Origin: an uncultured Oxalicibacterium sp.
Lineage (GTDB): Bacteria > Pseudomonadota > Gammaproteobacteria > Burkholderiales > Burkholderiaceae_D
NCBI RefSeq assembly: GCF_913776015.1
Contig: NZ_CAJYMD010000051.1
Span: 1-64,000 of the forward strand
Direction of reading: 5' to 3'
DNA: 64,000 nucleotides
Part shown: positions 34,369 through 45,981 of the stretch, one piece after another
Numbering within the stretch: position 1 is the first letter of the stretch
Layout of the letters: each line of letters opens with the position of its first letter
Program-made: the position numbers and the translations under genes
The notes under the pieces: model-generated
Seen by the model: the letters and a program-made list of their open reading frames with translations, nothing else
Database searches by the model: none
What the model was told of the DNA's origin: nothing

Positions 34369-35121
34369 ATGTCCTCAGTCCTTGCCGAGATCGGTACCGC
34401 TCCTTTTTTCAGCGACATTCCCGAAGTCTTTTGCTGGACAAAAATGGGCGCTGAAGCCGGTCAGTCACTAGATGCGATCATCCACCGCAAAGAACTCGAA
34501 CGTAGCGCCTCCAACGGCACCTTTGTCTGGGGCATCGGCAACTCACTGGGAACCTCCGCAGAACTCGCCAAGAAAATGTCCCCAAATGGGGAGGTCGATG
34601 TTCTTTTTACGCCGATGAAAAGTCAGGCCAAAACAATCGACTCGGCACCTTCTGAAATTTTGCTTTGGCTGTCCTACTACGATCGTAATGGTCATGTCAC
34701 TGACCTGCCGCAATACACCATGGTGACCAGTCGTGGCGGTTCAAAACGCGCGCACTATGCCCTTCTTTGCTACAGCGACAAAACCTTGGCGGATCATACT
34801 GATCTCGGTTCTTTCGATGCCGCCTATGCACGCAACTTGGCTAGTCTGAATCCAATCGGTGCATCACAAGTTACTTCCATCGTCAAATATGACAATGCAT
34901 CATGCGTAGCCGAAAAACCTTATCGCATTGCTTTCAAAGGCAAACTGCATAAAGAGGGATTCGTGCGACTTGCTTCTCCAGTTGTACTCGATACAGCACT
35001 GATGGCGCTCTATCACGACGTTTGCCGTGCAAGCTCTGTTAGAGAGTGGCAAGCACGACTCGAATTCTTCAAGGAAGAGGCATCACATCACGTCCGTGGT
35101 GAAACAGCAGAACTTTTTTAA
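34369..35121 (+). CDS. Uncharacterised protein sharing a WGIG-type domain with the 31718 gene
   Basis: 250 residues. The N-terminal region (WTKMGAEAGQSLDAII, then RKELER and FVWGIGNSLG) parallels the smaller protein at 31718. Downstream are VDVLFTPMKSQAKTID, a SEILLWLSYYD segment and VTSRGGSKRAHYALLCYS. The pattern of short strands with Trp/Gly turns is reminiscent of EVE/ASCH-like folds that bind modified bases, but I cannot confirm this. AAAGAG precedes the ATG. It is the only plus-strand gene between two leftward units. Confidence 0.6.
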   Translation: MSSVLAEIGTAPFFSDIPEVFCWTKMGAEAGQSLDAIIHRKELERSASNGTFVWGIGNSLGTSAELAKKMSPNGEVDVLFTPMKSQAKTIDSAPSEILLWLSYYDRNGHVTDLPQYTMVTSRGGSKRAHYALLCYSDKTLADHTDLGSFDAAYARNLASLNPIGASQVTSIVKYDNASCVAEKPYRIAFKGKLHKEGFVRLASPVVLDTALMALYHDVCRASSVREWQARLEFFKEEASHHVRGETAELF

Positions 35122-35128
35122 AGTCACG

Positions 35129-35710
35129 CTACCAATTTACCGCCGACAAGAAGTTCTTTGCTAACTGCTCACGTGTCGCGTCGGTATCAAGCATGTAACA
35201 CGTACGCCCCAGCATCAATGCATATTGGGTGCATACGGCTGCTTGTAGCTGCACATGAGTAGACAATGCAAACTCGGCTGGCAACGGTCTCCCAGCAGGG
35301 TCCTTTTCAATTCGCTGACGAATCACATCAGGCGCCGCATAAAGACAAATCAATGCATCAGGATTGAGAAGCTTCAGCTCCTCTAAAGCAAACTGCGTTA
35401 TACGGAAACCGTACTCTTCGATTGTCACAGGATGACTATCGATAATAATTTTGTGGCTATTCCGCTTACTATTCACTTCCTCAATCAGCAATTGATCAAC
35501 TGCCGCCACATCCTCTGCGGTGATCGCACGCGCTGATTGCTCGCGGATATCATCTTCATCCAACTTACTACCTTGGCGTTTATTGATGTAATCGCGAAGC
35601 AAGGCGCTATAAGACAGGACCAACAAGTCCGGCACCGTTTGAGCAAGGTACTTACACAGCGATGACTTACCTGTGGCCGGAGCTCCCGTCAAATAAACGA
35701 CATTCTTCAT
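35129..35710 (-). CDS. P-loop nucleoside/nucleotide kinase-like protein
   Basis: 193 residues from ATG 35710 (AGGA upstream). Walker A GAPATGKSSL begins at residue 9; IIIDSHPV is Walker-B-like, and RQRIEKDPAGRPLP acts like a lid Arg segment, giving an adenylate-kinase/AAA_33-like fold. Such enzymes phosphorylate nucleosides, nucleotides or other small substrates. It is encoded 7 bp after a small membrane protein in the same direction. In the island context it could belong to a nucleotide-based defence, but this is inference. Confidence 0.75.
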   Translation of the reverse strand: MKNVVYLTGAPATGKSSLCKYLAQTVPDLLVLSYSALLRDYINKRQGSKLDEDDIREQSARAITAEDVAAVDQLLIEEVNSKRNSHKIIIDSHPVTIEEYGFRITQFALEELKLLNPDALICLYAAPDVIRQRIEKDPAGRPLPAEFALSTHVQLQAAVCTQYALMLGRTCYMLDTDATREQLAKNFLSAVNW

Positions 35711-35717
35711 CGTGATC

Positions 35718-36041
35718 CTAGTAGGCTCGTAATAGCTGATCGACTCGATTGCCATAAGCGACCAAGCTCGCGCCACCCAGAGCAAAGGCAATGACAACAA
35801 CGAATCCTGCAGGATTTTCAGGGATAAACCATGTTGGCCAGTTTGGAAATAGAACGGCCAGAGATAACGTCGTGAAATCGTTCGCCATACTCCGGAACGT
35901 TTCATTTACTGCAGTAAACACCTGCCCAGCACATCCAAGGATGAACAAGCAAATCATGACGGCGTAAATGATTGAACCAAGTATAGAAATACGTTTGGGC
36001 TCGGTATAGAAAAAGCCTTGCAACCGATCGATAACAGACAT
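35718..36041 (-). CDS. Small two-helix membrane protein
   Basis: 107 residues from ATG 36041, with AGGGGAA upstream. Two hydrophobic helices are visible: SIIYAVMICLFILGCAG (about 22-38) and FVVVIAFALGGASLVAYG (about 80-97). No family recognised. It sits directly upstream of the P-loop kinase gene and is probably co-transcribed. In defence cassettes, small membrane proteins next to nucleotide enzymes can be membrane-disrupting effectors; nothing here proves that. Confidence 0.65.
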   Translation of the reverse strand: MSVIDRLQGFFYTEPKRISILGSIIYAVMICLFILGCAGQVFTAVNETFRSMANDFTTLSLAVLFPNWPTWFIPENPAGFVVVIAFALGGASLVAYGNRVDQLLRAY

Positions 36042-36225
36042 GGCAAATTCCCCTGAAAATATGTTGAGAAGAAATACTGTATAAATGTACAGCACACAAG
36101 AATTCAGAGCAAATCTCTGTTGTAATTTCCCCAACCAACGAAACGATAAGCCTTAGATTCGATATTGATACCAAGCCATGTTCTACTAGTGGATTACCCT
36201 ACGCTGCTTACATCAAAGACCGCAT

Positions 36226-37704
36226 ATGCCTTCAGTTCAAATTACAGAAGATAATCCAGCGCTTGAAACACTACAAAGATCTTGGGTTACCACCGTCTAC
36301 TCTGACGAAGATGGCATTGGCTCCATGGGGTCTTTGCACGAGGCAGGGGATGCACTTGTTGCCTTGGCTTTTTTGGACGAAGTCGGGCCTATCGTCTTAG
36401 GCAGTGGCGTCATGATTGGTCCGGGACTTGTCCTAGCAGCCACGCATGTACTAGAAGAGTTCGTTGCACAGAATGAAGCCCCTGTACTGCTGACATTTCT
36501 TCCAGATGCAGCACGTGCTTGGCTTCCCCGTGAGCAGGCGTCTGTATCAGGTCCCAGCATGTTCGGAACGGACCGTCGAATCGTTTCGGATATATCTTTG
36601 TTGAGTTGCACACTAAACTCTGAAGCCCATTCACACCATCCACTGACCCTTGCACCAATGCAAATTGCACTGCCCTTAGTGGGGGAACGTTTGTGGGCAT
36701 TCGGCTACCGACACGGAGCAGTACAAGATTCTGCTGCGCTAGTTACCCCATTGGTGACTTCAGGAGTTGTGACTGCAGTCTTTCCACACGGTCGAGGTGA
36801 ACGCATGCCTGCATCGTGTGTTGAAGTCGCGATGGATACAAAAGGGGGGATGAGCGGTGGGCCAGTGGTCAATACGAATGGTGATTTGGTTGGCATCGTC
36901 TCTTCTTCGATTGACGGTGGCCCATCGTACGTTACCTTGATTTGGGATGCGCTTCGCTTAAAAACTTCCAGCAGACTGCCTTCGCTGGCGGATTGGGGAG
37001 ATATAAATTTATTTACTGCTCGAGAAATGGGGCTCGTAAAACTACATGGAAACATCAAGCGTAGCAAACGTGGCGATGTCACGTTTAGGTTGTCTGGAAC
37101 AGAATCTGAGTTAATGGCCGCCGCTGCACCAACAACGATAGTGCCGCAAAGCGGCAGAATGTTCACCGCTGAGCAATTAGATACTTTTGAAGAGGACTGG
37201 CTGTCTGAGTTGGAAGCGACCGCGTCGGATGTAGCAATGGCATACCTAGAAAATTTGGAACTACCAAAGATGCGAAGTTTTCTAGCAACGTCAGATGTAC
37301 CTGTCGCATGCTTGAGGTCAATTCAGGGGTTTACCGTTGAAGACATGGAAGGCCTAGAGGACCCAGATATTCAGTCCATTCGCGAGGATGAAGATGGAAT
37401 TGCGGCTATTGCATTTGCCTTCGATCTGTTGACAGTTATTTGGACCGTCCAAGTATCCACCGAGGACTACCTAGCTCTGTCAAAGGACTATGATGCCTTT
37501 TTCTTTAATATTACGATCAACGAACAAACAACTAACATGGATTTAATCCAGCATTGTCATTTCGAAGCAGCGCTGAAGTTTAATCAAAAAACAGAACAGT
37601 TTACGGAGGCGTTCATCAAGTTCTCTGGCGTTCTACGTCCTAGGCCGTTACCACGGCTTACTAAATCATCGCTATCTCTCTCAGGACAGACTAGCCCAAC
37701 CTGA
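36226..37704 (+). CDS. Trypsin-like serine protease
   Basis: 492 residues without a signal peptide, so probably cytoplasmic. The chymotrypsin-fold triad is H74 (LAATHVLEEF), D122 (SDISLLSC) and S210 (TKGGMSGGPVV). The protease domain ends near 250. About 240 further residues form an uncharacterised acidic C-terminal region (MRSFLATSDVPVACLRSIQGF, EDMEGLEDPDIQSIREDEDG) that may be a sensor. The channel-like gene starts 33 bp downstream in the same direction. Cytoplasmic trypsin-like proteases paired with membrane or other effectors are recurrent in antiphage islands; a proteolytically triggered effector is a reasonable hypothesis. Confidence 0.85.
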   Translation: MPSVQITEDNPALETLQRSWVTTVYSDEDGIGSMGSLHEAGDALVALAFLDEVGPIVLGSGVMIGPGLVLAATHVLEEFVAQNEAPVLLTFLPDAARAWLPREQASVSGPSMFGTDRRIVSDISLLSCTLNSEAHSHHPLTLAPMQIALPLVGERLWAFGYRHGAVQDSAALVTPLVTSGVVTAVFPHGRGERMPASCVEVAMDTKGGMSGGPVVNTNGDLVGIVSSSIDGGPSYVTLIWDALRLKTSSRLPSLADWGDINLFTAREMGLVKLHGNIKRSKRGDVTFRLSGTESELMAAAAPTTIVPQSGRMFTAEQLDTFEEDWLSELEATASDVAMAYLENLELPKMRSFLATSDVPVACLRSIQGFTVEDMEGLEDPDIQSIREDEDGIAAIAFAFDLLTVIWTVQVSTEDYLALSKDYDAFFFNITINEQTTNMDLIQHCHFEAALKFNQKTEQFTEAFIKFSGVLRPRPLPRLTKSSLSLSGQTSPT

Positions 37705-37737
37705 GAGAATGTAGCCCTGTTACGAGGAAGGATAGTT

Positions 37738-38880
37738 TTGTCTACAGTTCATGGAAAGAAGGTTGGGCATCTTAAAGATTTGCTGAACAGCCAAACGTTT
37801 GACGAAGAGACTTTGAGACGTCTGATCGATGGAAAATCAGAAATCAATAATGGACCCGTCACGTTTAAGATTCTTAGAGACGTTGATCTTAAACTTGATG
37901 AAGAACATCGCTTTTATGAAGATAGTTTTGTGTTTCATCAAACTATCTTTGATTGCAAACACATCGATCTTCGCAACAGTTCCAAAATTAAACTGATTGA
38001 TTGTCTCGTCATCGGCACTCTTTCTGTTCTAGGACATCCTAGCGAGAATACAGAGGTTTCTCTTGATGTTGTTGCTATCACTGAAAAGCTGAGCATCTCG
38101 GGCCGCAACGACCCTATGTCGGTTTACCTAAATTCAGTTCAAGCAAGAGAATTGTGCCTCTATAACTTCACGACATCAGACCTTAATGTAACGGACAGCC
38201 GCTTTGCATTAACTGCCGTGAGTCATTTGATTGGCGATTCACTTACGATGACTGGTAATGAACTCGGAACTTTGAGCATCTCCGATTGTGAATTCCACAA
38301 AGTGAGATTTCCTGCGGGCCAAGTACAGCTTGACCATTTGAATACATCTCAACAGCGTGCTTTTTTACGCAGATCGCCATTCACGCCCTTAAAGTTTGTA
38401 GTTGGCATCGAAGCGATTGACCAAGCATTGGACGTCGCGGTGGAGTCCGAAAGGAAGAGGCAACAGATTGAAACCCTTAACTTCTTAGTTGATCGGAGTG
38501 ATATACCGCATAGCAAGCGAGACGCCGCTCAACTGAAATACCTTCGATCTCTGGCTGAAAGCCCAAGCTGGTTCAGTCGTGTTTTTGTAATTGCCACAGG
38601 CGGCTTTATTAAGCCTTCACGTATTGTACTTTGGGCTGCCGTTGTAATACTCGGGTTCTCTGGAATCTACTGGCAGGGAGCTAGCAGTTTCGGTCAAGCT
38701 AATCCGATTGGCTCTTACTGGGATGCACTGTATTTCTCTGGTGTCACCTTTACGACAATCGGTTACGGTGACATCTTGCCCTTGCACTGGATGAGAGTGT
38801 TTGCTGTGTTTGAAGGATTGCTTGGTATCTCATTGAGTGGAGCATTCTTGGTCAGCCTCACCCGCCGCTACATTGAGTAA
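37738..38880 (+). CDS. Beta-helix/two-transmembrane potassium-channel-like protein
   Basis: 380 residues. Residues about 40-200 form short repeating strands (HIDLRNSSKIKLIDCLVIGTL, LSISDCEFHKVRF) typical of a pentapeptide-like or right-handed beta-helix. About 270-375 is an ion-channel module: helix IVLWAAVVILGFSGIYW, pore loop with selectivity filter TTIGYGD (339-345), and helix VFAVFEGLLGISLSGAFLVSL. The start is TTG at 37738, supported by GAGGAAGGA 6 bases upstream. Beta-helix plus channel proteins could depolarise the cell when triggered. Coupled with the upstream protease. Confidence 0.8.
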   Translation: MSTVHGKKVGHLKDLLNSQTFDEETLRRLIDGKSEINNGPVTFKILRDVDLKLDEEHRFYEDSFVFHQTIFDCKHIDLRNSSKIKLIDCLVIGTLSVLGHPSENTEVSLDVVAITEKLSISGRNDPMSVYLNSVQARELCLYNFTTSDLNVTDSRFALTAVSHLIGDSLTMTGNELGTLSISDCEFHKVRFPAGQVQLDHLNTSQQRAFLRRSPFTPLKFVVGIEAIDQALDVAVESERKRQQIETLNFLVDRSDIPHSKRDAAQLKYLRSLAESPSWFSRVFVIATGGFIKPSRIVLWAAVVILGFSGIYWQGASSFGQANPIGSYWDALYFSGVTFTTIGYGDILPLHWMRVFAVFEGLLGISLSGAFLVSLTRRYIE

Positions 38881-38889
38881 TATCCCATC

Positions 38890-38970
38890 AAAATGTCTAC
38901 CGTGGTCGATATTGGCCGGTTATTGTTGGCCAAAGCGAACACTGTCAGACAGTGTTCGCACTGACATTTT
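38890..38970. repeat. Nested inverted repeats forming a three-stem structure
   Basis: An outer stem AAAATGTC (38890-38897) / GACATTTT (38963-38970) encloses two hairpins: TTGGCC (38912-38917) / GGCCAA (38928-38933), and a 12-bp perfect stem, 38935-38946 / 38948-38959, with GCGAACACTGTC as left arm. It begins 10 bp after the channel-like gene. It could be a structured RNA, a protein-binding palindrome or a recombination-related site at the island edge. Confidence 0.6.
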
Positions 38971-39091
38971 CACACATTAGTTTACCCGTTTGAAAAATTA
39001 GCCAAGCTGCGAGTTCAAGAATGAGCGCACTGACGACCATCGTCGCCTGCAAGTTAATCAAATCAAACACCAATCCACCCATCGTAGCGCC
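38945..39091 (-). pseudogene. C-terminal remnant of an MFS-type transporter (putative)
   Basis: On the minus strand the frame from 39091 down to a TGA at 38947-38945 reads GATMGGLVFDLINLQATMVV, then SALILELAAWLIFQTG, a pattern like the final helices of major facilitator transporters (GGLLYD..G...TF..SA). An in-frame stop lies just 5' of it and no N-terminal part exists in the window. It looks like the stump of a gene cut by the island insertion. Only about 48 codons are available, so the family call is tentative. Confidence 0.45.
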
Positions 39092-39215
39092 TCATGCACA
39101 TGGCAGATTTGGATTTCTAGCCAACAGCAATATTCGTTTAAGCACTTCGAAGCAAATGCTATAGTAATTTCACCATCAACATAGATCACTCCTTTATCTC
39201 CGCACATAACGTCTT
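39092..39215. other. Intergenic stretch, possible island boundary
   Basis: AT-rich sequence between the MFS-like stump and the metallophosphoesterase gene; no gene seen. The right edge of the insertion probably lies here, but no target-site duplication was identified. Confidence 0.3.
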
Positions 39216-39995
39216 ATGCGAGTTCTCGTTTTATCGGACCTTCACCACGAGGTATGGCGGAAGAACGCACCCAAGATTTCGTGGAAAGACCCAGCACCGG
39301 AATTGGTAGTGCTTGCTGGCGATATTGATCAGGGTGACGCCGCAATAAGATGGGCAGCTGAATGCTTTGCGTCAATTCCTGTTGTTTATGTCGGAGGCAA
39401 CCACGAAGCATATGGGCTCTATCTTGAGGATGCCGAAGAACGGCTCCGAAGCACATGTGCATCAACAGCCAATATGCATTTTCTGAATTGTGCGGAATTC
39501 TTTCTCGATAAGTATCGAATACTCGGCGCCACACTCTGGACCGACTTCAAATTGTTCGGCGTTGAAAATCAGGATCGCGCAATGGCTGCTTCCATAGCAT
39601 GTGTCATGGATTACAAACGCATTCGATTACGCTCGGAAGGTGGTCGCTTGCTGAACCCAAGCGATACCATCACACTCCATAACCTACAGAAGGCTTGGCT
39701 CGAGCAACGGATCGCAGAACCTTTTGAAGGAAAGACTATCGTTGTCACTCACATGGCTCCATCAATTAGATCGATCTCACCAAAGTACATCAACGATTTA
39801 TCATCTGCGGCATTTGCCTCGAATCTCGATGCGTTGGCAGACAAGGTCGATGTATGGATACATGGCCATACACACGACTCTTTTGACTATTCAATAGGGA
39901 AGTGCCGAGTTATTTGCAATCCATGCGGATATATAAATCGTAGTGGTGGCACAGAGAACTTCGCATTTTCGTCGAATTTCATCATAGAGATATAA
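39216..39995 (+). CDS. Metallophosphoesterase (calcineurin-like)
   Basis: 259 residues. The dimetal motifs are DLHHE (8-12, from VLSDLHHEVW), GDID, GGNHEAYG, VVTHMAP and HGHTHDSFD, in the standard order of calcineurin-like phosphoesterases. It hydrolyses a phosphoester or phosphodiester; substrate unknown. The ATG at 39216 is the only sensible start. It lies between the island and gyrB and converges on gyrB across a shared terminator-like hairpin. It may be native or part of the island. Confidence 0.88.
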   Translation: MRVLVLSDLHHEVWRKNAPKISWKDPAPELVVLAGDIDQGDAAIRWAAECFASIPVVYVGGNHEAYGLYLEDAEERLRSTCASTANMHFLNCAEFFLDKYRILGATLWTDFKLFGVENQDRAMAASIACVMDYKRIRLRSEGGRLLNPSDTITLHNLQKAWLEQRIAEPFEGKTIVVTHMAPSIRSISPKYINDLSSAAFASNLDALADKVDVWIHGHTHDSFDYSIGKCRVICNPCGYINRSGGTENFAFSSNFIIEI

Positions 39996-40087
39996 GTGCA
40001 ACTCAACGTTCAAAAGCTCCGACTTGTTTCAACTGCCAATATTCCGAATTCAGAAATTCTAATTTGTCGTAGATACTATTAAATAGA

Positions 40088-40109
40088 AAAGGACCCATTA
40101 GGGTCCTTT
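40088..40109. terminator. Bidirectional terminator between the metallophosphoesterase gene and gyrB
   Basis: AAAGGACCC (40088-40096) and GGGTCCTTT (40101-40109) form a perfect 9-bp stem with the loop ATTA; short A and T runs flank it. Confidence 0.7.
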
Positions 40110-40234
40110 ATCTATGCCAAAGTACTTTAGGTAGATTTTTGCACTTTCTTTGAAATTTCTTTTTCACAGAACTGAAGAATTTTTCAACTTCTGCGCAAAC
40201 CTACAGGTATTCTGAGAACCTACAACTACTTACA

Positions 40235-43162
<2,928 letters not shown>

Positions 43163-44269
43163 TCAGATGCGCATTGGCATCACGACGTACTTGAAGTCAG
43201 GATTCTCTGGCACGGTGATCAATGCCGACGAATTCGCATCGCCGAGGGCGATATTGATGTTGTCGCCCTTGAGGTTATTGAGCACGTCGAGCAGATAGGT
43301 GACGTTGAAACCGATGTCGACGCTGTCGCCACCGTAATCGATTTCGATCTCTTCCACGGCCTCTTCCTGATCGGCGTTGGTCGAGCTGATTTTCATGCTG
43401 CCGGGGCTCATGATGCAGCGCACGCCCTTGAACTTGTCGGACGTCATGATGGCCGCACGTTGCAGCGAGCGCAGCAGCGTGTCGCGACCGATCGTGAAGT
43501 TGTTTTTATAACCTTTGGGGATCACACGCGTGTAGTCGGGGAACTTGCCTTCGACCAGCTTGGAGATCAGTTCGATATCGCTGAAGGTCAGCTTGACCTG
43601 ATTGTTGGCGATTTCCAGATCAACCGGCTGTTCGGTTTCTTCCAGCAGGCGTTGCAGTTCGATGATTGTCTTGCGCGGGATGATGACTTCCTGGCGCGCA
43701 AATTCCTGTTCGGCTTCGACCTGGCAGAACGCCAGACGGTGACCGTCCGTTGCGACGGCGATGACGTTCTTGCCATCGACCACCAGCAACAGGCCGTTGA
43801 GGTAGTAGCGAATGTCCTGCTGCGCCATCGAGAAGTGCACCATATTAAAGAGGTGCTTCAGCGTTTTCTGCGGCAGCGTGACTTTGGCGTTGTAATGCTC
43901 TGCCTGGGCGACGGTGGGGAATTCTTCTGCGGCCAGCGTTTGCAATGCGAAACGCGATTTACCGGACTGCACGCTCATGCGCTTGTTAGCCAACGTCAGC
44001 GATACGTCGCCGGAATCGGGCAAGGCACGCAGAATGTCCAGCAATTTGCGCGCTGCAACTGTGGTGGAGGCCACGTCGTTGCCGCTACCGACTTCGGCGT
44101 GCGTCGTGATCTGCACTTCGATGTCTGTCGAGAGGAAAGAAACGCGTTCGCCATCCTTGCGAATGAGGATATTGGCCAGAATCGGCAAAGTGTGCCGACG
44201 CTCGACAATACCACTCACAATCTGCAACGGACGAAGTAGCGCGTCTCGTTGGGTTTTGACCAATTGCAT
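43163..44269 (-). CDS. dnaN: DNA polymerase III beta sliding clamp
   Basis: 368 residues, the normal clamp size with three repeated domains (about 1-120, 128-245, 246-368). It begins MQLVKTQRDALLRPLQIVSGIVERRHTLPILANILI and ends in the conserved PENPDFKYVVMPMRI, as in proteobacterial beta clamps. The ring tethers polymerase III and other partners to DNA. It follows dnaA across a 323-bp gap that holds the DnaA-box array. Confidence 0.99.
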   Translation of the reverse strand: MQLVKTQRDALLRPLQIVSGIVERRHTLPILANILIRKDGERVSFLSTDIEVQITTHAEVGSGNDVASTTVAARKLLDILRALPDSGDVSLTLANKRMSVQSGKSRFALQTLAAEEFPTVAQAEHYNAKVTLPQKTLKHLFNMVHFSMAQQDIRYYLNGLLLVVDGKNVIAVATDGHRLAFCQVEAEQEFARQEVIIPRKTIIELQRLLEETEQPVDLEIANNQVKLTFSDIELISKLVEGKFPDYTRVIPKGYKNNFTIGRDTLLRSLQRAAIMTSDKFKGVRCIMSPGSMKISSTNADQEEAVEEIEIDYGGDSVDIGFNVTYLLDVLNNLKGDNINIALGDANSSALITVPENPDFKYVVMPMRI

Positions 44270-44592
44270 AGTTAGATCCTTATCGATAGATGGTTAAACA
44301 GATGCGGATGCGGTTTTCGATAAAAGCTGATGCTGCATGCCTACCTTGCCGACGAAGACATCGCCTTCCGTCTTCGCCCAACCTTGTCAGAACACATTGG
44401 ATTTCCTCTCTGGCCCCATCTGCTTGAGAGGACTATTTCCGACGAGGTGACAATGCCTTGTATTTTGACAGAAACATCCGACAAGAAGCCGCCCGGAAAC
44501 GATTTTCTGCCTGTGGCAAGTTGTCCACGGTCTATCCACTGCTTATCCCAAGGATTTCCACAAAGTTATCCACAGGCACGTAGGCAGTGAAA
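44270..44592. other. dnaA-dnaN intergenic region, candidate oriC
   Basis: 323 bases without a gene. Five DnaA-box-like 9-mers start at 44521 (TTGTCCACG), 44532 (CTATCCACT), 44543 (TTATCCCAA), 44554 (ATTTCCACA) and 44566 (TTATCCACA, consensus). All point the same way and are spaced 11, 11, 11 and 12 bp, about one helical turn. CTTGCCACA on the other strand (44512-44520) may be a sixth. The array lies at the dnaA-distal end of the gene and could load a DnaA filament. An obvious AT-rich unwinding element is not apparent. Confidence 0.7.
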
Positions 44593-45981
44593 TCAACCCT
44601 TCAGGGTCTGCTCCAGAACGTGCAACTCATGGTTGCATTCGGGGCTCTTCGCACGATCTGCGGCGATCTTGCGTACCGCATGCAAAACGGTCGTGTGATC
44701 GCGACCGCCGAACAATTCGCCGATTTCTGGCAGACTTTTCTGCGTTAATTCCTTGGCAAGATACATCGCAATCTGACGTGGTCGTGCAATGTTGGCAGGC
44801 CGCTTTTTCGAGTACATATCGGCGACCTTGATATTGAAAAAGTCCGCCACCGTCTTCTGGATATTCTCGACCGAGATCTGCCGATTCTGCACCGACAGCA
44901 GATCTTTCAATGCATCTTTAACAACTTCAATCGTGATGTCTTTGCCGTGAAAACGGGAGTAAGCAAGAATCTTGCGCAGTGCGCCTTCAAGTTCACGCAC
45001 GTTGGAACGCAGGTGTTTTGCCACAAAAAAGGCCACGTCATCTGACATGGTGACGCCTTCCTGCACAGCCTTTTTCAGCAAAATTGCCACACGCATTTCA
45101 AGCTCGGGTGGTTCGACGGCGACCGTCAAACCCGAGTCAAAACGGGAAATCAGGCGGTCATCCATGCCTGTGATTTCCTTCGGATAGGTGTCGCTAGTGA
45201 TGATGATTTGTTTCTTGGCTGCAATTAAAGCCTCGAACGCATAGAAGAATTCTTCCTGCGTGCGGCTCTTGCCACCGAAGAACTGGATGTCATCGATGAG
45301 CAACAAATCGAGCGAATGATAGTACCGCTTGAAGTCGTCAAAACCCTTACGTTGGTAAGCAGTCACTACGTCGCGAACGTACTGTTCAGCGTGGATATAG
45401 CGAATCTTGGTGCCTGGATTATCAGCCAACACCTGGTTGCCGATGGCATGGATCAAGTGGGTTTTGCCGAGGCCAACGCCACCATATAAGAACAGCGGGT
45501 TGTACGAACTGCCCGGATTGTTGGCCACCTGAATCGCTGCGGCGCGTGCCAACTGATTGGCCTTACCGGTCACAAAACTTTCGAACGTGAGGGCGGTATT
45601 GATGCGACTCTGATCGCGGCGCGGGGTCGCTTCGGCCGGGCTGGCCGGAATCGGCTCAAGCACGTTGGCCGGTACTTCGTCGCCTTGCGCGCCGTGCACC
45701 TGGGCGGCTGGGGTAGCTGCCGGACGACGTGCACCAGCCAGTCGCGGATCGAGCACAAATTGCACATCGATCGGCATTTCCCAGAATTCGGCGGCGAGGG
45801 TGGTGATGCGATTGGCGAACTGAGTTTTCACCCAGTCCAGCTTGAACCGATTCGGCGCAGCGATGCGCAAGGTACCGTCTTCATAGTCGAGCGGCGCAAG
45901 CGGTTTGATCCACGCACTATATTGCTGCGGCGTCAATTCCCGTTCGAGCTGGGCGGAGCAGGTCTGCCAGAAATTTTCCAT
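44593..45981 (-). CDS. dnaA: Chromosomal replication initiator DnaA
   Basis: 462 residues. Domain I (about 1-85, [22 protein letters not shown]), a variable Pro/Ala-rich linker, an AAA+ domain with Walker A GGVGLGKT and Walker [11 protein letters not shown], and domain IV with the DnaA-box-binding signature [14 protein letters not shown] are complete. It opens the origin and represses its own promoter. A consensus DnaA box at 46118-46126 upstream fits autoregulation. Confidence 0.99.
   Translation of the reverse strand: MENFWQTCSAQLERELTPQQYSAWIKPLAPLDYEDGTLRIAAPNRFKLDWVKTQFANRITTLAAEFWEMPIDVQFVLDPRLAGARRPAATPAAQVHGAQGDEVPANVLEPIPASPAEATPRRDQSRINTALTFESFVTGKANQLARAAAIQVANNPGSSYNPLFLYGGVGLGKTHLIHAIGNQVLADNPGTKIRYIHAEQYVRDVVTAYQRKGFDDFKRYYHSLDLLLIDDIQFFGGKSRTQEEFFYAFEALIAAKKQIIITSDTYPKEITGMDDRLISRFDSGLTVAVEPPELEMRVAILLKKAVQEGVTMSDDVAFFVAKHLRSNVRELEGALRKILAYSRFHGKDITIEVVKDALKDLLSVQNRQISVENIQKTVADFFNIKVADMYSKKRPANIARPRQIAMYLAKELTQKSLPEIGELFGGRDHTTVLHAVRKIAADRAKSPECNHELHVLEQTLKG

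Noticed and set aside
38935-38959. 12-bp palindrome as a simple terminator of the channel-like gene
   Set aside because: No T-run directly follows; it belongs to a larger nested structure.
23606-39000. CRISPR-associated transposon
   Set aside because: No cas genes or repeat array are present beside the Tn7-like genes in this window.
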